From positions 214,639 through 278,638 of the forward strand of contig DIOT01000056.1 in the NCBI GenBank assembly GCA_002426195.1: a stretch of DNA of 64,000 nucleotides, given 5' to 3'. The position numbers and the translations under genes are program-made. Under the pieces are notes generated by a model. That model did no database searches. It was given only the letters and a program-made list of their open reading frames with translations, and was not told the origin of the DNA. The DNA is from Bacteroidales bacterium UBA5507. Lineage in GTDB: Bacteria; Bacteroidota; Bacteroidia; Bacteroidales; Lentimicrobiaceae. Each line of letters starts with the position of its first letter. The stretch's first letter is position 1. Shown in pieces: positions 46,129 through 55,510 of the stretch.

Positions 46129-47115
46129 CTACTCAATCATCTTCGAAGAGTACATCATTTTGTCAATTATCCGATATGCCAGGTCGAGAGCCTGATACCC
46201 ATCGTTAATTGTTACAGGAGGTACCGTATTATTCAAAACGGCATCTGCAAAGCTCTCTAATTCAGAGAGTATTGCATTGGTGGGAAATATTTGTGGTTTA
46301 TCAATAAGAATCTGCTTAGGGTTTTTATCCTTTCCCATATCTAATATCATTGCGAAAGGATCATTCTCATCTATTTTTTCTGTCATCCTGATAATCTCTG
46401 CTTTTTTATCAAGAAAATCGACTGATATATACGCATCACGTTGGAAAAATCGGCTCTTGCGCATATTTTTCATCGAAATCCGACTTGCTGTGAGATTGGC
46501 AACACATCCATTGTCAAACTCAATTCGTGCATTGGCAATATCAGGCGTGTCACTAACTACAGAAACGCCGCTTGCACTTATCTTATGGATACCTGATTTT
46601 ACTACGCTCAATACTATATCCAGATCATGAATCATCAGGTCAAGAATGACCGGAACATCGGTACCACGGGGATTAAACTGAGCAAGTCGGTGTGTTTCAA
46701 TAAACAATGGTTTATTAATGTACTTTGAGGCAGAAATGAAGGCAGGATTGAATCGCTCCACATGGCCAACCTGAACTTTCACATTTGCTTCTTCTGCAAT
46801 CCTTATAAGTTCAAGAGCTTCTGCAGGGGTAGTTACAATGGGCTTTTCAATGAAGACATGCTTGAATTTTCTTAATGCGCTATTTGCAATTTCAAAATGT
46901 GAAAGAGTAGGAGTGACAATGTCAACAATATCAACATCGTCAATTAACTTGTTGAGTTGGTCATAAGCCTTTACTCCATATTCTTCCGACACTTTTTTAG
47001 AGTTTTCAACATCAGAATCATAAAATCCGGTAAGTTGATATTTGCTAATCTCTTTTATACATTTAAGATGGATTTTGCCAAGATGTCCTGCGCCTACTAC
47101 TCCAATTTTTAGCAT
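46129..47115 (-). CDS. Gfo/Idh/MocA family oxidoreductase
   Basis: NAD(P)-dependent dehydrogenase of 328 aa. The Rossmann motif is MLKIGVVGAGHLGKIHLKC at the N-terminus, and the family EKPI motif reads KHVFIEKPIVT. The C-terminal half has the Gfo/Idh substrate-domain sequence (LDLMIHDLDIVLSV). Members act on sugars or nucleotide sugars, so it may make a precursor for the neighbouring glycan genes. The ATG at 47115 is chosen; a longer frame from 47226 adds 37 residues ahead of the Rossmann fold and overlaps the divergent pcm gene. Confidence 0.9.
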   Translation of the reverse strand: MLKIGVVGAGHLGKIHLKCIKEISKYQLTGFYDSDVENSKKVSEEYGVKAYDQLNKLIDDVDIVDIVTPTLSHFEIANSALRKFKHVFIEKPIVTTPAEALELIRIAEEANVKVQVGHVERFNPAFISASKYINKPLFIETHRLAQFNPRGTDVPVILDLMIHDLDIVLSVVKSGIHKISASGVSVVSDTPDIANARIEFDNGCVANLTASRISMKNMRKSRFFQRDAYISVDFLDKKAEIIRMTEKIDENDPFAMILDMGKDKNPKQILIDKPQIFPTNAILSELESFADAVLNNTVPPVTINDGYQALDLAYRIIDKMMYSSKMIE

Positions 47116-47193
47116 GTCAAGTGTTTTAGATTGTTTTGTGTTAACACGAAGCGAAATTAGTAATTTAGCAGCAAAAATAACTGACTTTTTAAG

Positions 47194-47850
47194 ATGACTT
47201 CTAATCTTGTTGATACTTTTAGGCATAAAGGGTTACGTAAGAAACTGGTGGACACGATAAGAATGAAAGGTATCAGGGATGAAAGTGTTTTGTCGGCTAT
47301 TGAAAAGCTGCCACGTCACTTTTTTTTCGACTCGGGTTTCCTTGAATATGCATATGAGGATAAGGCTTTTCCGATTGGTGAGGGCCAGACTATTTCTCAG
47401 CCGTATACTGTGGCTTTCCAATCGGAGTTACTCGATGTGCATAGAGGCGATAAAGTATTGGAAGTTGGAACCGGGTCAGGATATCAGGCAGCCATATTAT
47501 TTGAAATGGGCGCTAAGGTTTTTTCAATTGAACGTCAGAAAGTACTGTATCTAAAGACTAAAGAGCTTCTTCCAAAAATTGGAGTTATAGCAAAAGTACA
47601 TTTTGGGGATGGCTATAAAGGTTGGCCGGCATTTGCACCTTTCGACAGGATAATTGTGACAGCCGGAGCACCATATGTCCCCGATCCTCTTATTGATCAG
47701 CTTAAACCGGGAGGTAAACTTGTAATACCTGTAGATGAGAACGATTATCAGGTCATGACACTCGTGGAAAAGAAACCAGATGGCTCAGTTCAAATGTCTC
47801 ATCACGGAATATTCAGATTCGTTCCTTTACTTGGTGATAAAAACCATTAA
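47194..47850 (+). CDS. pcm: Protein-L-isoaspartate O-methyltransferase
   Basis: Cytoplasmic protein repair enzyme of 218 aa that methylates isoaspartyl residues using S-adenosylmethionine. The SAM-binding motif is VLEVGTGSGYQAAIL, preceded by the family GEGQTISQPYTVAFQ and followed by IIVTAGAPYVPDPL. Length is normal. It is divergent from the oxidoreductase and is followed after 100 bases by the homogentisate pathway genes. Confidence 0.96.
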   Translation: MTSNLVDTFRHKGLRKKLVDTIRMKGIRDESVLSAIEKLPRHFFFDSGFLEYAYEDKAFPIGEGQTISQPYTVAFQSELLDVHRGDKVLEVGTGSGYQAAILFEMGAKVFSIERQKVLYLKTKELLPKIGVIAKVHFGDGYKGWPAFAPFDRIIVTAGAPYVPDPLIDQLKPGGKLVIPVDENDYQVMTLVEKKPDGSVQMSHHGIFRFVPLLGDKNH

Positions 47851-47950
47851 AAGCTTTCCCTTGCAATAAGTCTATCATAAGGCCCTTGCTAAACATTTGA
47901 TGGCAGGGGTTGTTAATGCTGCATAAACCGAAGTTTTTAAAACTCTGAAC

Positions 47951-49108
47951 ATGCCGCATTATCACACTCTGGGAAACATCCCGCAAAAGCGTCATACGCA
48001 GTTCCGTAAGCCTGATGGCGGGCTTTATTCGGAGCAGTTGGTTTCTACTGAAGGCTTTTCTGATGTTTATTCGATAACATATCATAATCATCCACCAACA
48101 ATGGTTCTCTCAGTGGATGAACCAATCAATATTGAGCCTGAGGTTGTAATTCAGAAGAACATGATGCACCGAAGTTTCATGGGCTTTAATATTAAGCCTG
48201 AGTCCGATTATTTAAAGAGTAGGACTCCGGTGCTGGTAAACAGTGATCTTATGATTTCACTCGCAGCACCGGGTAAAGGTATTTCTGATTACTTCTTTAA
48301 GAATAGTCAGGCAGCAGAGTTGCTGTTTATACATGAAGGCAGTGGTACACTTCATTCTATGTATGGTAGGATACCTTTCAGGTATGGAGACCATATCATC
48401 ATCCCGAGAGGTGTCATTTATAAAATTGAATTTGATACAGACGACAACAGACTTTTTATAGTAGAGTCATTTTCTCATATCAGATTTCCGGGTAAATATG
48501 TTAATAAGTATGGTCAACTCGAAGAACATTCACCTTATTGCGAACGTGATATCAGAAAACCTCAGGATCTGATTACGCATGACGAGAAAGGTGACTTTTT
48601 GATTTACATCAAGAAAGACCACTTACTATTCCCATATCATTATGCATCTCATCCTTTTGATGTCATTGGCTGGGATGGATACCATTATCCTTATGCCTTG
48701 TCAATTCACGATTTTGAGCCAATAACCGGAAGGATTCATCAACCACCTCCTGTGCATCAAAGCTTTGAAGCACATAACTTTGTAGTTTGCGCTTTCGTTC
48801 CACGAATGTACGACTACCATCCACTCTCGATTCCTGTTCCATATAATCATAGTAATGTTGATTCCGATGAAGTGTTATATTATGTTGATGGTGACTTTAT
48901 GAGCCGAAAGCATGTTGACCGCGGTCAAATAACCCTGCATCCTATTGGAATTCCTCATGGTCCGCATCCCGGAACTGTTGAGAAAAGTCTGGGCTTGAAA
49001 GACACGAAAGAATTAGCTGTAATGGTGGATACTTTCAGACCTCTATGGATTACCCGACAGGCATTGGAAATTGAAGATAAAGCTTACCACAAATCGTGGC
49101 TCTACTAG
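47951..49108 (+). CDS. hmgA: Homogentisate 1,2-dioxygenase
   Basis: Ring-cleaving iron dioxygenase of 385 aa that converts homogentisate to maleylacetoacetate in tyrosine breakdown. The iron-binding region has PPPVHQSFEAHNFVVC, DSDEVLYYVDGDF, and GIPHGPHPG, containing the His/Glu/His ligands of the family. It is shorter than the human enzyme (445 aa) but close to the compact bacterial type. The next two genes encode the enzyme before it (hppD) and the terminal hydrolase (fahA). Confidence 0.93.
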   Translation: MPHYHTLGNIPQKRHTQFRKPDGGLYSEQLVSTEGFSDVYSITYHNHPPTMVLSVDEPINIEPEVVIQKNMMHRSFMGFNIKPESDYLKSRTPVLVNSDLMISLAAPGKGISDYFFKNSQAAELLFIHEGSGTLHSMYGRIPFRYGDHIIIPRGVIYKIEFDTDDNRLFIVESFSHIRFPGKYVNKYGQLEEHSPYCERDIRKPQDLITHDEKGDFLIYIKKDHLLFPYHYASHPFDVIGWDGYHYPYALSIHDFEPITGRIHQPPPVHQSFEAHNFVVCAFVPRMYDYHPLSIPVPYNHSNVDSDEVLYYVDGDFMSRKHVDRGQITLHPIGIPHGPHPGTVEKSLGLKDTKELAVMVDTFRPLWITRQALEIEDKAYHKSWLY

Positions 49109-49138
49109 CTCAGTAACTAAGAAATAAAGAATACTATT

Positions 49139-50242
49139 ATGGAAAAGACACATGATTTTTTACCTTTAAACGGTACTGATTATATTGAGTTCTATGTTGG
49201 AAACTCTAAACAAGCAGCATACTTCTATCAAACAGCTTTTGGATTCAAGCCTTTGGCTTACGCCGGACTGGAAACCGGACTTACTGACAGGACATCATAT
49301 GTTGTGGAGCAAGGCAAAATCCGGCTAATGTTCACATCTTCATTAAAAGGTGAAAATGAGGTCAGTCGGCATGCTATTAATCATGGCGATGGAGTCAAAG
49401 CTATTGCTTTGTGGGTGGATGATGCTACAAAAGCCTGGAATGAGACTACCTCCAGAGGGGCGAAATCATACTTGTCACCAACTGAATTGAAAGATGTTGA
49501 TGGAAAAGTAGTTGTGTCGGGAATCCATATTTATGGTGAGACAGTTCATTTGTTTGTAGAAAGGAATGATTATAAAGGTGCTTTTCTACCAGGATTCAGG
49601 AAGTGGGAAACTCACAACATAACTGTCCCCACAGGTCTTAAATATGTCGACCACATGGTTGGCAATGTGGGATGGGGCGAAATGAACAAATGGGTTGATT
49701 TCTATGCAAATGTAATGGGATTTAACCAACTCATAAGCTTTGATGATAAAGACATCTCAACCGAGTATACAGCCTTGATGAGCAAGGTAATGTGTAATGG
49801 TAATGAACGCATTAAGTTCCCTATTAATGAACCTGCCGAAGGCCTTAAAAAATCTCAGGTTGAGGAGTATCTCGATTTCTACGGTACAAGTGGAGTTCAG
49901 CATATTGCAATGGAAACAGATGATATTATTGGAACTGTAAGTGACTTAAAATCAAGAGGAATTGAGTTCCTTGAAGTGCCTGAGGGTTATTATGAAATTG
50001 TTACAGACAGGGTTGGGGATATTGAAGAGGATATCAGGAACCTCCAAAAGTTGGGAATCCTTGTTGATAGAGATGAAGAAGGCTATTTGCTCCAAATTTT
50101 CACAAAGCCACTGGTCGACCGTCCAACACTATTCTTTGAGATAATCCAGCGTAAGGGAGCCAGATCTTTTGGTAAGGGTAATTTTAAAGCTCTTTTTGAA
50201 GCTATTGAACTCGAGCAAAGCAAAAGAGGTACTCTGCAATGA
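49139..50242 (+). CDS. hppD: 4-hydroxyphenylpyruvate dioxygenase
   Basis: Fe(II) dioxygenase of 367 aa that makes homogentisate from 4-hydroxyphenylpyruvate. Two VOC-type halves are visible. The C-terminal half carries the ligands: His in YVDHMVGNVGWGEM, His in GVQHIAMETDDI, and Glu in FFEIIQRKGARSFGKGNFKA (the family C-terminal signature). Its stop overlaps the fahA start by four bases. Confidence 0.96.
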   Translation: MEKTHDFLPLNGTDYIEFYVGNSKQAAYFYQTAFGFKPLAYAGLETGLTDRTSYVVEQGKIRLMFTSSLKGENEVSRHAINHGDGVKAIALWVDDATKAWNETTSRGAKSYLSPTELKDVDGKVVVSGIHIYGETVHLFVERNDYKGAFLPGFRKWETHNITVPTGLKYVDHMVGNVGWGEMNKWVDFYANVMGFNQLISFDDKDISTEYTALMSKVMCNGNERIKFPINEPAEGLKKSQVEEYLDFYGTSGVQHIAMETDDIIGTVSDLKSRGIEFLEVPEGYYEIVTDRVGDIEEDIRNLQKLGILVDRDEEGYLLQIFTKPLVDRPTLFFEIIQRKGARSFGKGNFKALFEAIELEQSKRGTLQ

Positions 50243-51507
50243 CCAGTAACAACTCTCCGGTTTCAACAAATTCATGGCTGAGAATTCCCTCGGAATCTGA
50301 TTTTTCAATATTCAATATTCCTTTTGGAATTGCAAAATTGAATGATGGGAAGGTATCAGCAGTTAGTCGAATAGGAGATTTTGCCATAAATCTATCAGCT
50401 CTTAACAGAGATGGATTTTTCACTGACATTAATGCTCAGCTTGATGCTGTATTGTCACAACCTGTATTAAATGATTTTATTGCTCTGGGGAAATCTGTTA
50501 CTTCTAAAGTCAGAAACCGGATTCAGAAATTGTTTATTGAAGATAGTTCCTTCTCGCAAGATGAGTTCATCAGGAAATACCTAGTACCGGTTGACAAGGT
50601 TGAAATGCTTATACCTGTTAGAATTACAGACTATACCGATTTTTATTCAAGCATGGAACATGCGGCTAATGTTGGGAGTATGTTCAGGGATCCCTCAAAT
50701 CCATTGCCTAAGAACTGGAAACACTTGCCGGCAGGATATCATGGACGGGTATCGACGATAGTTGTTTCAGGAACAGAAATACATAGGCCCAAGGGGCAGG
50801 TTATTGAAGCCAATAGTAGTGTTCCTGTATTGTCTCCTTCCGGGAAGGTAGATTTTGAACTGGAATTGGCTTTTATTATTGGGAAAGAGAGTAAAATGGG
50901 AAGTGCTGTTTCAATTGAAAATGCAGAAGATCACATTTTTGGGATGGCGCTTTTTAATGATTTATCAGCCAGGGATATTCAGTTTTGGGAGAATGTACCT
51001 TTAGGACCTTTTCTGTCAAAGAATTTTGGGTCCGTTCTATCACCCTGGATTATAACCATGGAAGCACTTCAACCTTTTAGAACAGAAGGGCCTTTGCAAC
51101 AACCGGAAGTGTTAGATTATCTGAAAATAAGTAAACCTTCTAATTTCGATATCAATCTTGAGGTTTATCTTCAACCTGATAAAAATGGGCAAAGCCTTGT
51201 AAGTGCTAGCAATTTCAGATACATGTATTGGAGTATGTCCCAACAACTTGCCCATCACACTATAAATGGTTGTAAAATCAATGTTGGCGATTTATATGCT
51301 TCAGGAACAATAAGTGGGAATGCACCCGGCACATACGGTTCTCTTCTTGAGTTAACAAAGAATGGTCAGAATCCTATTAAGGTTGGAGGAAAAGAAAGAT
51401 TCTTTATTGAAGATCACGACTCCGTAATTATGAAGGGTTATGCTAAGAAAGAAGGAATAAGGGTAGGTTTTGGCCAAAATATTACTAGGATCTTACCATC
51501 CCTTTAG
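50239..51507 (+). CDS. fahA: Fumarylacetoacetase
   Basis: Hydrolase of 422 aa that splits fumarylacetoacetate into fumarate and acetoacetate, the last step of tyrosine degradation. The N-terminal SH3-like domain (FGIAKLNDGKVSAVSRIG) and the C-terminal catalytic domain (PAGYHGRVSTIVVSG, FELELAFIIGKES, NDLSARDIQFWE, SGTISG) are intact. It overlaps hppD by four bases (ATGA) and is convergent with the hydroxylase gene, overlapping its end by 23 bases. Confidence 0.96.
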   Translation: MTSNNSPVSTNSWLRIPSESDFSIFNIPFGIAKLNDGKVSAVSRIGDFAINLSALNRDGFFTDINAQLDAVLSQPVLNDFIALGKSVTSKVRNRIQKLFIEDSSFSQDEFIRKYLVPVDKVEMLIPVRITDYTDFYSSMEHAANVGSMFRDPSNPLPKNWKHLPAGYHGRVSTIVVSGTEIHRPKGQVIEANSSVPVLSPSGKVDFELELAFIIGKESKMGSAVSIENAEDHIFGMALFNDLSARDIQFWENVPLGPFLSKNFGSVLSPWIITMEALQPFRTEGPLQQPEVLDYLKISKPSNFDINLEVYLQPDKNGQSLVSASNFRYMYWSMSQQLAHHTINGCKINVGDLYASGTISGNAPGTYGSLLELTKNGQNPIKVGGKERFFIEDHDSVIMKGYAKKEGIRVGFGQNITRILPSL

Positions 51508-53278
51508 GTTTCAGAATCAGATCAAGTCCATCGTTAATCAACTTAGTAATATTGTCATCATTATCTCTTATAAAGTGTAATTGATGTAATATCTCATGAC
51601 TTAAAGCAGTATTCACTTCATATGCACTTACAATTTCAAGTAATTCAAGCATAAGAAGCCATTCTTTGGGATAGTTAGCTTTTATAGTGTTCCAAAACTC
51701 ATCCAGCGAGATCCTGTTCTCTATTGCAACTAGTTCTTCAGAGTCATCAGCCATGTTTGCATTCGCCTCTCTGATTTCTCTGATTAATTTATAGTACCCG
51801 TATAGTTGAATGTCGCTTTCAGTGTGAACTATTTTATGTGTTGTTTCCTTTGGTTTTTCATATTTTAGTCCGAATGCCTGAGGATCAGCGGGACCTGAGT
51901 ATCCAGAGATAATTTTGCTTCCTGTAGCCATATCAAATCTTCCCCATTCAGGCTTGAAAAGTACATGGTCCTTATAACTTACTGTGCAATTATTAAATGT
52001 TAGGATCAGTGTTTTTCCTTCAACTCTTCTTCTGGTTTGATATATTCCTGAGACAACAATTCCGCTATTGAATTTAAGGAGCGCGTTACGACTTTCAATA
52101 ATGCCGATTTCCTCAAGTTCATCATCGTTTAACAGATGAAGTGGTTTATCAGTGCCTGCCAGCAATCCAACCGGAGTTCCGAAGCCGTCTTTATGAAAAA
52201 TTTTCCCATGCCCCGCTAACTCTTTGTTTTTATATGATAGAGCCGTGGAACTGTTGGTCCTGATATAAACAACTTCATTGCCTTCAATAATACAATCATC
52301 AAAGGTACCTGAGATTTCAAGTCCTGAATCTAACTGTATACATGCAGTATTTCTTGATGAAACAGCTTTTTTAACGGCATCAATTCCACCTTTACGAAGT
52401 GCCATCGACTCACTGAATTCATTAAGCACATCAGTTAAATGCTGGAATGTCGGGGTAACAAAAAGTTGAGGTTGTTGAGTTGTAATATCGAAGTTGTATG
52501 TCGAAGCATCTATGCTGTAAGGTAACTTTTTTACATGATCTTTCAGGCAATTGAAACTTTCACCTATTGAGGAAAGCAACCCTGCTCCGTAAATTTTTGG
52601 TTTTCTGAGCGAACCTATCAATCCGTATTCAACTGTCCACCAGTGCAGATTTCTTATCATAGCCATTTCAGAAGATTCTCCCATACTCGATGCAATATAA
52701 TCGAGATGTTTTTCTGCAGCTTCAATTTCTGCTTTTCTTGAATAAGGATCTGCTTTTAAAATGGATAAATGTCGTACAGCTTCATACAATTCATAATCGC
52801 GAGCAGATGAGAAGGCTTTTGAGCCTATTTTTCCAAATAGTCTCAGATATTCTGAATATTCGTCATCCGCTATTATGGGTGCATGTCCTGCGGCTTCATG
52901 TATAATATCGGGTGCCGGTGTATATTCTATCTGGTCAACCGGTCGGATGTCAGCGGCAATTACAAGGACCCTGTATGCCTGAAATTCCATGAATGCCGAA
53001 GGAGGAATAAATCCGTCGACTGCTACAGCTGCCCAGCCAATTTCTTTAAGAATGCGGTTCATGCCGTACATATGTGGAATAAAGTCGATACTGATACCCG
53101 TTTTCTTTAATCCGTCAACATACGAACCATGCGCAACCTTGCTCAGGAACTTTACATTTTGGCGCATAACATATCGCCATACTGCATGATCTCTATTAGT
53201 GTATTCGTTATAAGGCTGTTCAATTACCAAACTCAGTAAGTGAGCAGGTAGTTTGTCGAGAACTTCATTCATTTCCAT
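51485..53278 (-). CDS. Phenylalanine/aromatic amino acid hydroxylase with long C-terminal extension
   Basis: Pterin-dependent iron hydroxylase of 597 aa, probably converting phenylalanine to tyrosine and so feeding the neighbouring pathway. The catalytic domain lies in the first half, with ligands His127 and His132 in IIHEAAGHAP and Glu217 in WWTVEYGLIG. Bacterial phenylalanine hydroxylases are usually about 260-300 aa, but Bacteroidota members are long. The remaining 300 residues contain two beta-rich segments (IQLDSGLEISGTFDD; LLKFNSGIVVSG) and a helical end, not matching the ACT domain of animal enzymes. No pterin recycling gene is seen beside it. Confidence 0.93.
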   Translation of the reverse strand: MEMNEVLDKLPAHLLSLVIEQPYNEYTNRDHAVWRYVMRQNVKFLSKVAHGSYVDGLKKTGISIDFIPHMYGMNRILKEIGWAAVAVDGFIPPSAFMEFQAYRVLVIAADIRPVDQIEYTPAPDIIHEAAGHAPIIADDEYSEYLRLFGKIGSKAFSSARDYELYEAVRHLSILKADPYSRKAEIEAAEKHLDYIASSMGESSEMAMIRNLHWWTVEYGLIGSLRKPKIYGAGLLSSIGESFNCLKDHVKKLPYSIDASTYNFDITTQQPQLFVTPTFQHLTDVLNEFSESMALRKGGIDAVKKAVSSRNTACIQLDSGLEISGTFDDCIIEGNEVVYIRTNSSTALSYKNKELAGHGKIFHKDGFGTPVGLLAGTDKPLHLLNDDELEEIGIIESRNALLKFNSGIVVSGIYQTRRRVEGKTLILTFNNCTVSYKDHVLFKPEWGRFDMATGSKIISGYSGPADPQAFGLKYEKPKETTHKIVHTESDIQLYGYYKLIREIREANANMADDSEELVAIENRISLDEFWNTIKANYPKEWLLMLELLEIVSAYEVNTALSHEILHQLHFIRDNDDNITKLINDGLDLILKPKGMVRS

Positions 53279-53290
53279 AAAACGATGTAT

Positions 53291-53298
53291 TACTTTTG
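53291..53298 (+). promoter_or_regulatory. -7 box for the glycosyltransferase gene
   Basis: TACTTTTG matches TAnnTTTG, 18 bases before the GTG start at 53317. No matching -33 TTG. Confidence 0.45.
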
Positions 53299-53316
53299 CT
53301 TTAAAATAAAGAGCCT

Positions 53317-54576
53317 GTGACCGTAATAAGTAACATTGAAAGAAGAATTAAAGTTTATGCAGCACTACCGGTACTCAATGAATCTGAGAATATTTTTCAG
53401 GTTGTTGACAATCTGCTCACTCAGGAGGAAGTGGATGTGCAACTTGTTATTTGTGTAAATCAGCCTGATGAATGGTGGAGTAATGAGAACAAGACTTCAG
53501 TTTGTCTTGATAATCAGAAAACTCTTGAATATCTCAAATCACTTAATGATGATCGAATCTCCATTATTGACAAGAGTAGCAAGGGAAATGGCTGGATTGG
53601 AAAGAGGCATGGGGTAGGGTGGGCCAGGAAGGTTGCAATGGATAAAGCTTGTGAACTGGCAAACGATGAGGACATAATTTTAAGCGTTGACGCCGATACT
53701 TATTATGTTGCCGATTATGTCAAAGCTGTTGTGAATTCTTTCAATCAGAATAACCTTGCTGTTGGATTTTCTGCTCCTTACTACCATCCGCTTGTTGGAG
53801 ACAAAATGACCGACATCTGTATGTTGCGGTATGAAATCTATATGCGGAATTATGCGCTTAATATGCTGCTCATCAGAAATCCATATGCTTTTTCGGCAAT
53901 TGGCTCAGGAATGGCCTGTACAGCGAAGATTTATAAGAAGGTGAGGGGATTGACTCCTAAGATGAGTGGTGAAGATTTTTATTTCATACAGAAGCTGCGG
54001 AAATCTGGTAATATTATTATTGATTGCGATGAAGTAATATATCCCGGCAACAGATTCTCAAACAGAGTTTATTTTGGAACCGGCCCTGCTATGATTAAAG
54101 GTAGTACAGGTGACTGGAGCAGCTACCCGGTGTACGTTCAGGATCAGTTTCTTGATGTGAAAGCTACTTTCGATTCGTTTGAGGAACTTTTTTCTGAAGA
54201 CATATCCACACCGATGGATAGTTTTCTGCTGAGTGCTTTTACCATCGAAAACAATAACATCAGAGAGTTGTGGAAACCATTGAGAGAGAACTGCAACAAT
54301 ATGGCTTCGTTTGTAAAGGCTGCCATGCAGAAAGTTGACGGACTCAAAGTGCTTCAGTTCCTGAAAGCGACTCATCAGGATTTCCCGGGGTCTGATGAAA
54401 AAAGATTGCAGGAGTTCATTTTACGGAACTTTAATCCTGCTGAAGAGATTATAAACGCGCTCAACAATATAGAACTTAAAGGATTTATGAATTCAGAAGT
54501 AAATGATTTAAACCTGGTGCGGGACTTTATGTTCGTAACTGAAAGAAAACTGCAAAAGAAGCTTAATAATGCATAA
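53317..54576 (+). CDS. GT2-family glycosyltransferase
   Basis: Predicted glycosyltransferase of 419 aa with a GT-A fold. KVYAALPVLNESENIFQVVD begins the domain; the metal-binding DxD-like motif is ILSVDADTYYV, and SGEDFYFIQKLRKSG is a plausible acceptor-side motif. No membrane helix. The GTG start at 53317 is used because no ATG occurs before the conserved strand. Donor and acceptor are unknown. It is followed by miaA within 13 bases but a functional link is not expected. Confidence 0.82.
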   Translation: MTVISNIERRIKVYAALPVLNESENIFQVVDNLLTQEEVDVQLVICVNQPDEWWSNENKTSVCLDNQKTLEYLKSLNDDRISIIDKSSKGNGWIGKRHGVGWARKVAMDKACELANDEDIILSVDADTYYVADYVKAVVNSFNQNNLAVGFSAPYYHPLVGDKMTDICMLRYEIYMRNYALNMLLIRNPYAFSAIGSGMACTAKIYKKVRGLTPKMSGEDFYFIQKLRKSGNIIIDCDEVIYPGNRFSNRVYFGTGPAMIKGSTGDWSSYPVYVQDQFLDVKATFDSFEELFSEDISTPMDSFLLSAFTIENNNIRELWKPLRENCNNMASFVKAAMQKVDGLKVLQFLKATHQDFPGSDEKRLQEFILRNFNPAEEIINALNNIELKGFMNSEVNDLNLVRDFMFVTERKLQKKLNNA

Positions 54577-54589
54577 TTAATTATCCGGC

Positions 54590-55495
54590 ATGAAGCAATT
54601 AATAGTGATACTTGGTGCTACAGCAACAGGGAAAACGAAGTTAGCGGTTAATCTGGCCAGAGAAATCGATGGCGAAATAATTTCAGCCGATTCACGACAA
54701 GTATACAGAGGCATGGATATAGGAACCGGCAAAGACTTATCGGAATATGGAGATGTTAAATATCACCTGATTGACATTGCAGCTGCCGGTGACCAATATA
54801 ATATCTTTAACTACAAGCTCAGCTTTGAAGAGGTTTTGCAACAAATAAATGAGAGAGATAAGTTTCCAATAGTATGTGGTGGCAGTGGCATGTATCTTGA
54901 GGTGGCCTTGGGATTATATAACATGAATGAAGCTCCCATTGATAACAGGTTCCGGCTTGAAGCTGATAATATGTCTGATAGTGAGCTTATTTCACACCTT
55001 GAAGCGCTTAAGGAGGTCCACAACGTTACTGATCTGAAAGATCGTGAAAGACTCATAAGAGCAATTGAAATCGCCAGAGAAGAGACAAAGCGCTCCGGAT
55101 TGTATGATAATGAACCCTGTACTCATTTTATCTATGGAGTTGATACTTCACGACAAGAAATTCGAGACAGGATAACTAAAAGATTAAAGTCCCGGCTTGA
55201 AGAAGGTTTGATTGAAGAGGTTGAAGAACTGCATTCAACGGGTATTAGTTTTGAATCACTCCGGTATTATGGTCTGGAGTATAAGTATGTGTCAATGTAT
55301 TTGCAGGGCGAATTGAATTATGATGAGATGTTCAGACTCTTAAATACGGCTATTCATCAGTTTGCAAAAAGACAGATGACATGGTTTAGAAGAATGGAAA
55401 GGAGGGGAGTGAAAATTAAGTGGTTGCCAGCTGATTCGGGAATATTTACCTCTACTATAGTTAGTGATATAGAATCGTGTGGAATAGATTACTGA
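54590..55495 (+). CDS. miaA: tRNA dimethylallyltransferase
   Basis: Transfers dimethylallyl to adenosine 37 in tRNAs reading UNN codons; 301 aa. It has the P-loop GATATGKTKLA, the DSRQVYRGMDIGTGK motif, and YHLIDI. The C-terminal FAKRQMTWFRRM is diagnostic of MiaA. Convergent with the acyltransferase gene, 15 bases away. Confidence 0.96.
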   Translation: MKQLIVILGATATGKTKLAVNLAREIDGEIISADSRQVYRGMDIGTGKDLSEYGDVKYHLIDIAAAGDQYNIFNYKLSFEEVLQQINERDKFPIVCGGSGMYLEVALGLYNMNEAPIDNRFRLEADNMSDSELISHLEALKEVHNVTDLKDRERLIRAIEIAREETKRSGLYDNEPCTHFIYGVDTSRQEIRDRITKRLKSRLEEGLIEEVEELHSTGISFESLRYYGLEYKYVSMYLQGELNYDEMFRLLNTAIHQFAKRQMTWFRRMERRGVKIKWLPADSGIFTSTIVSDIESCGIDY

Positions 55496-55510
55496 TTGAA
55501 AGCTCAACAA

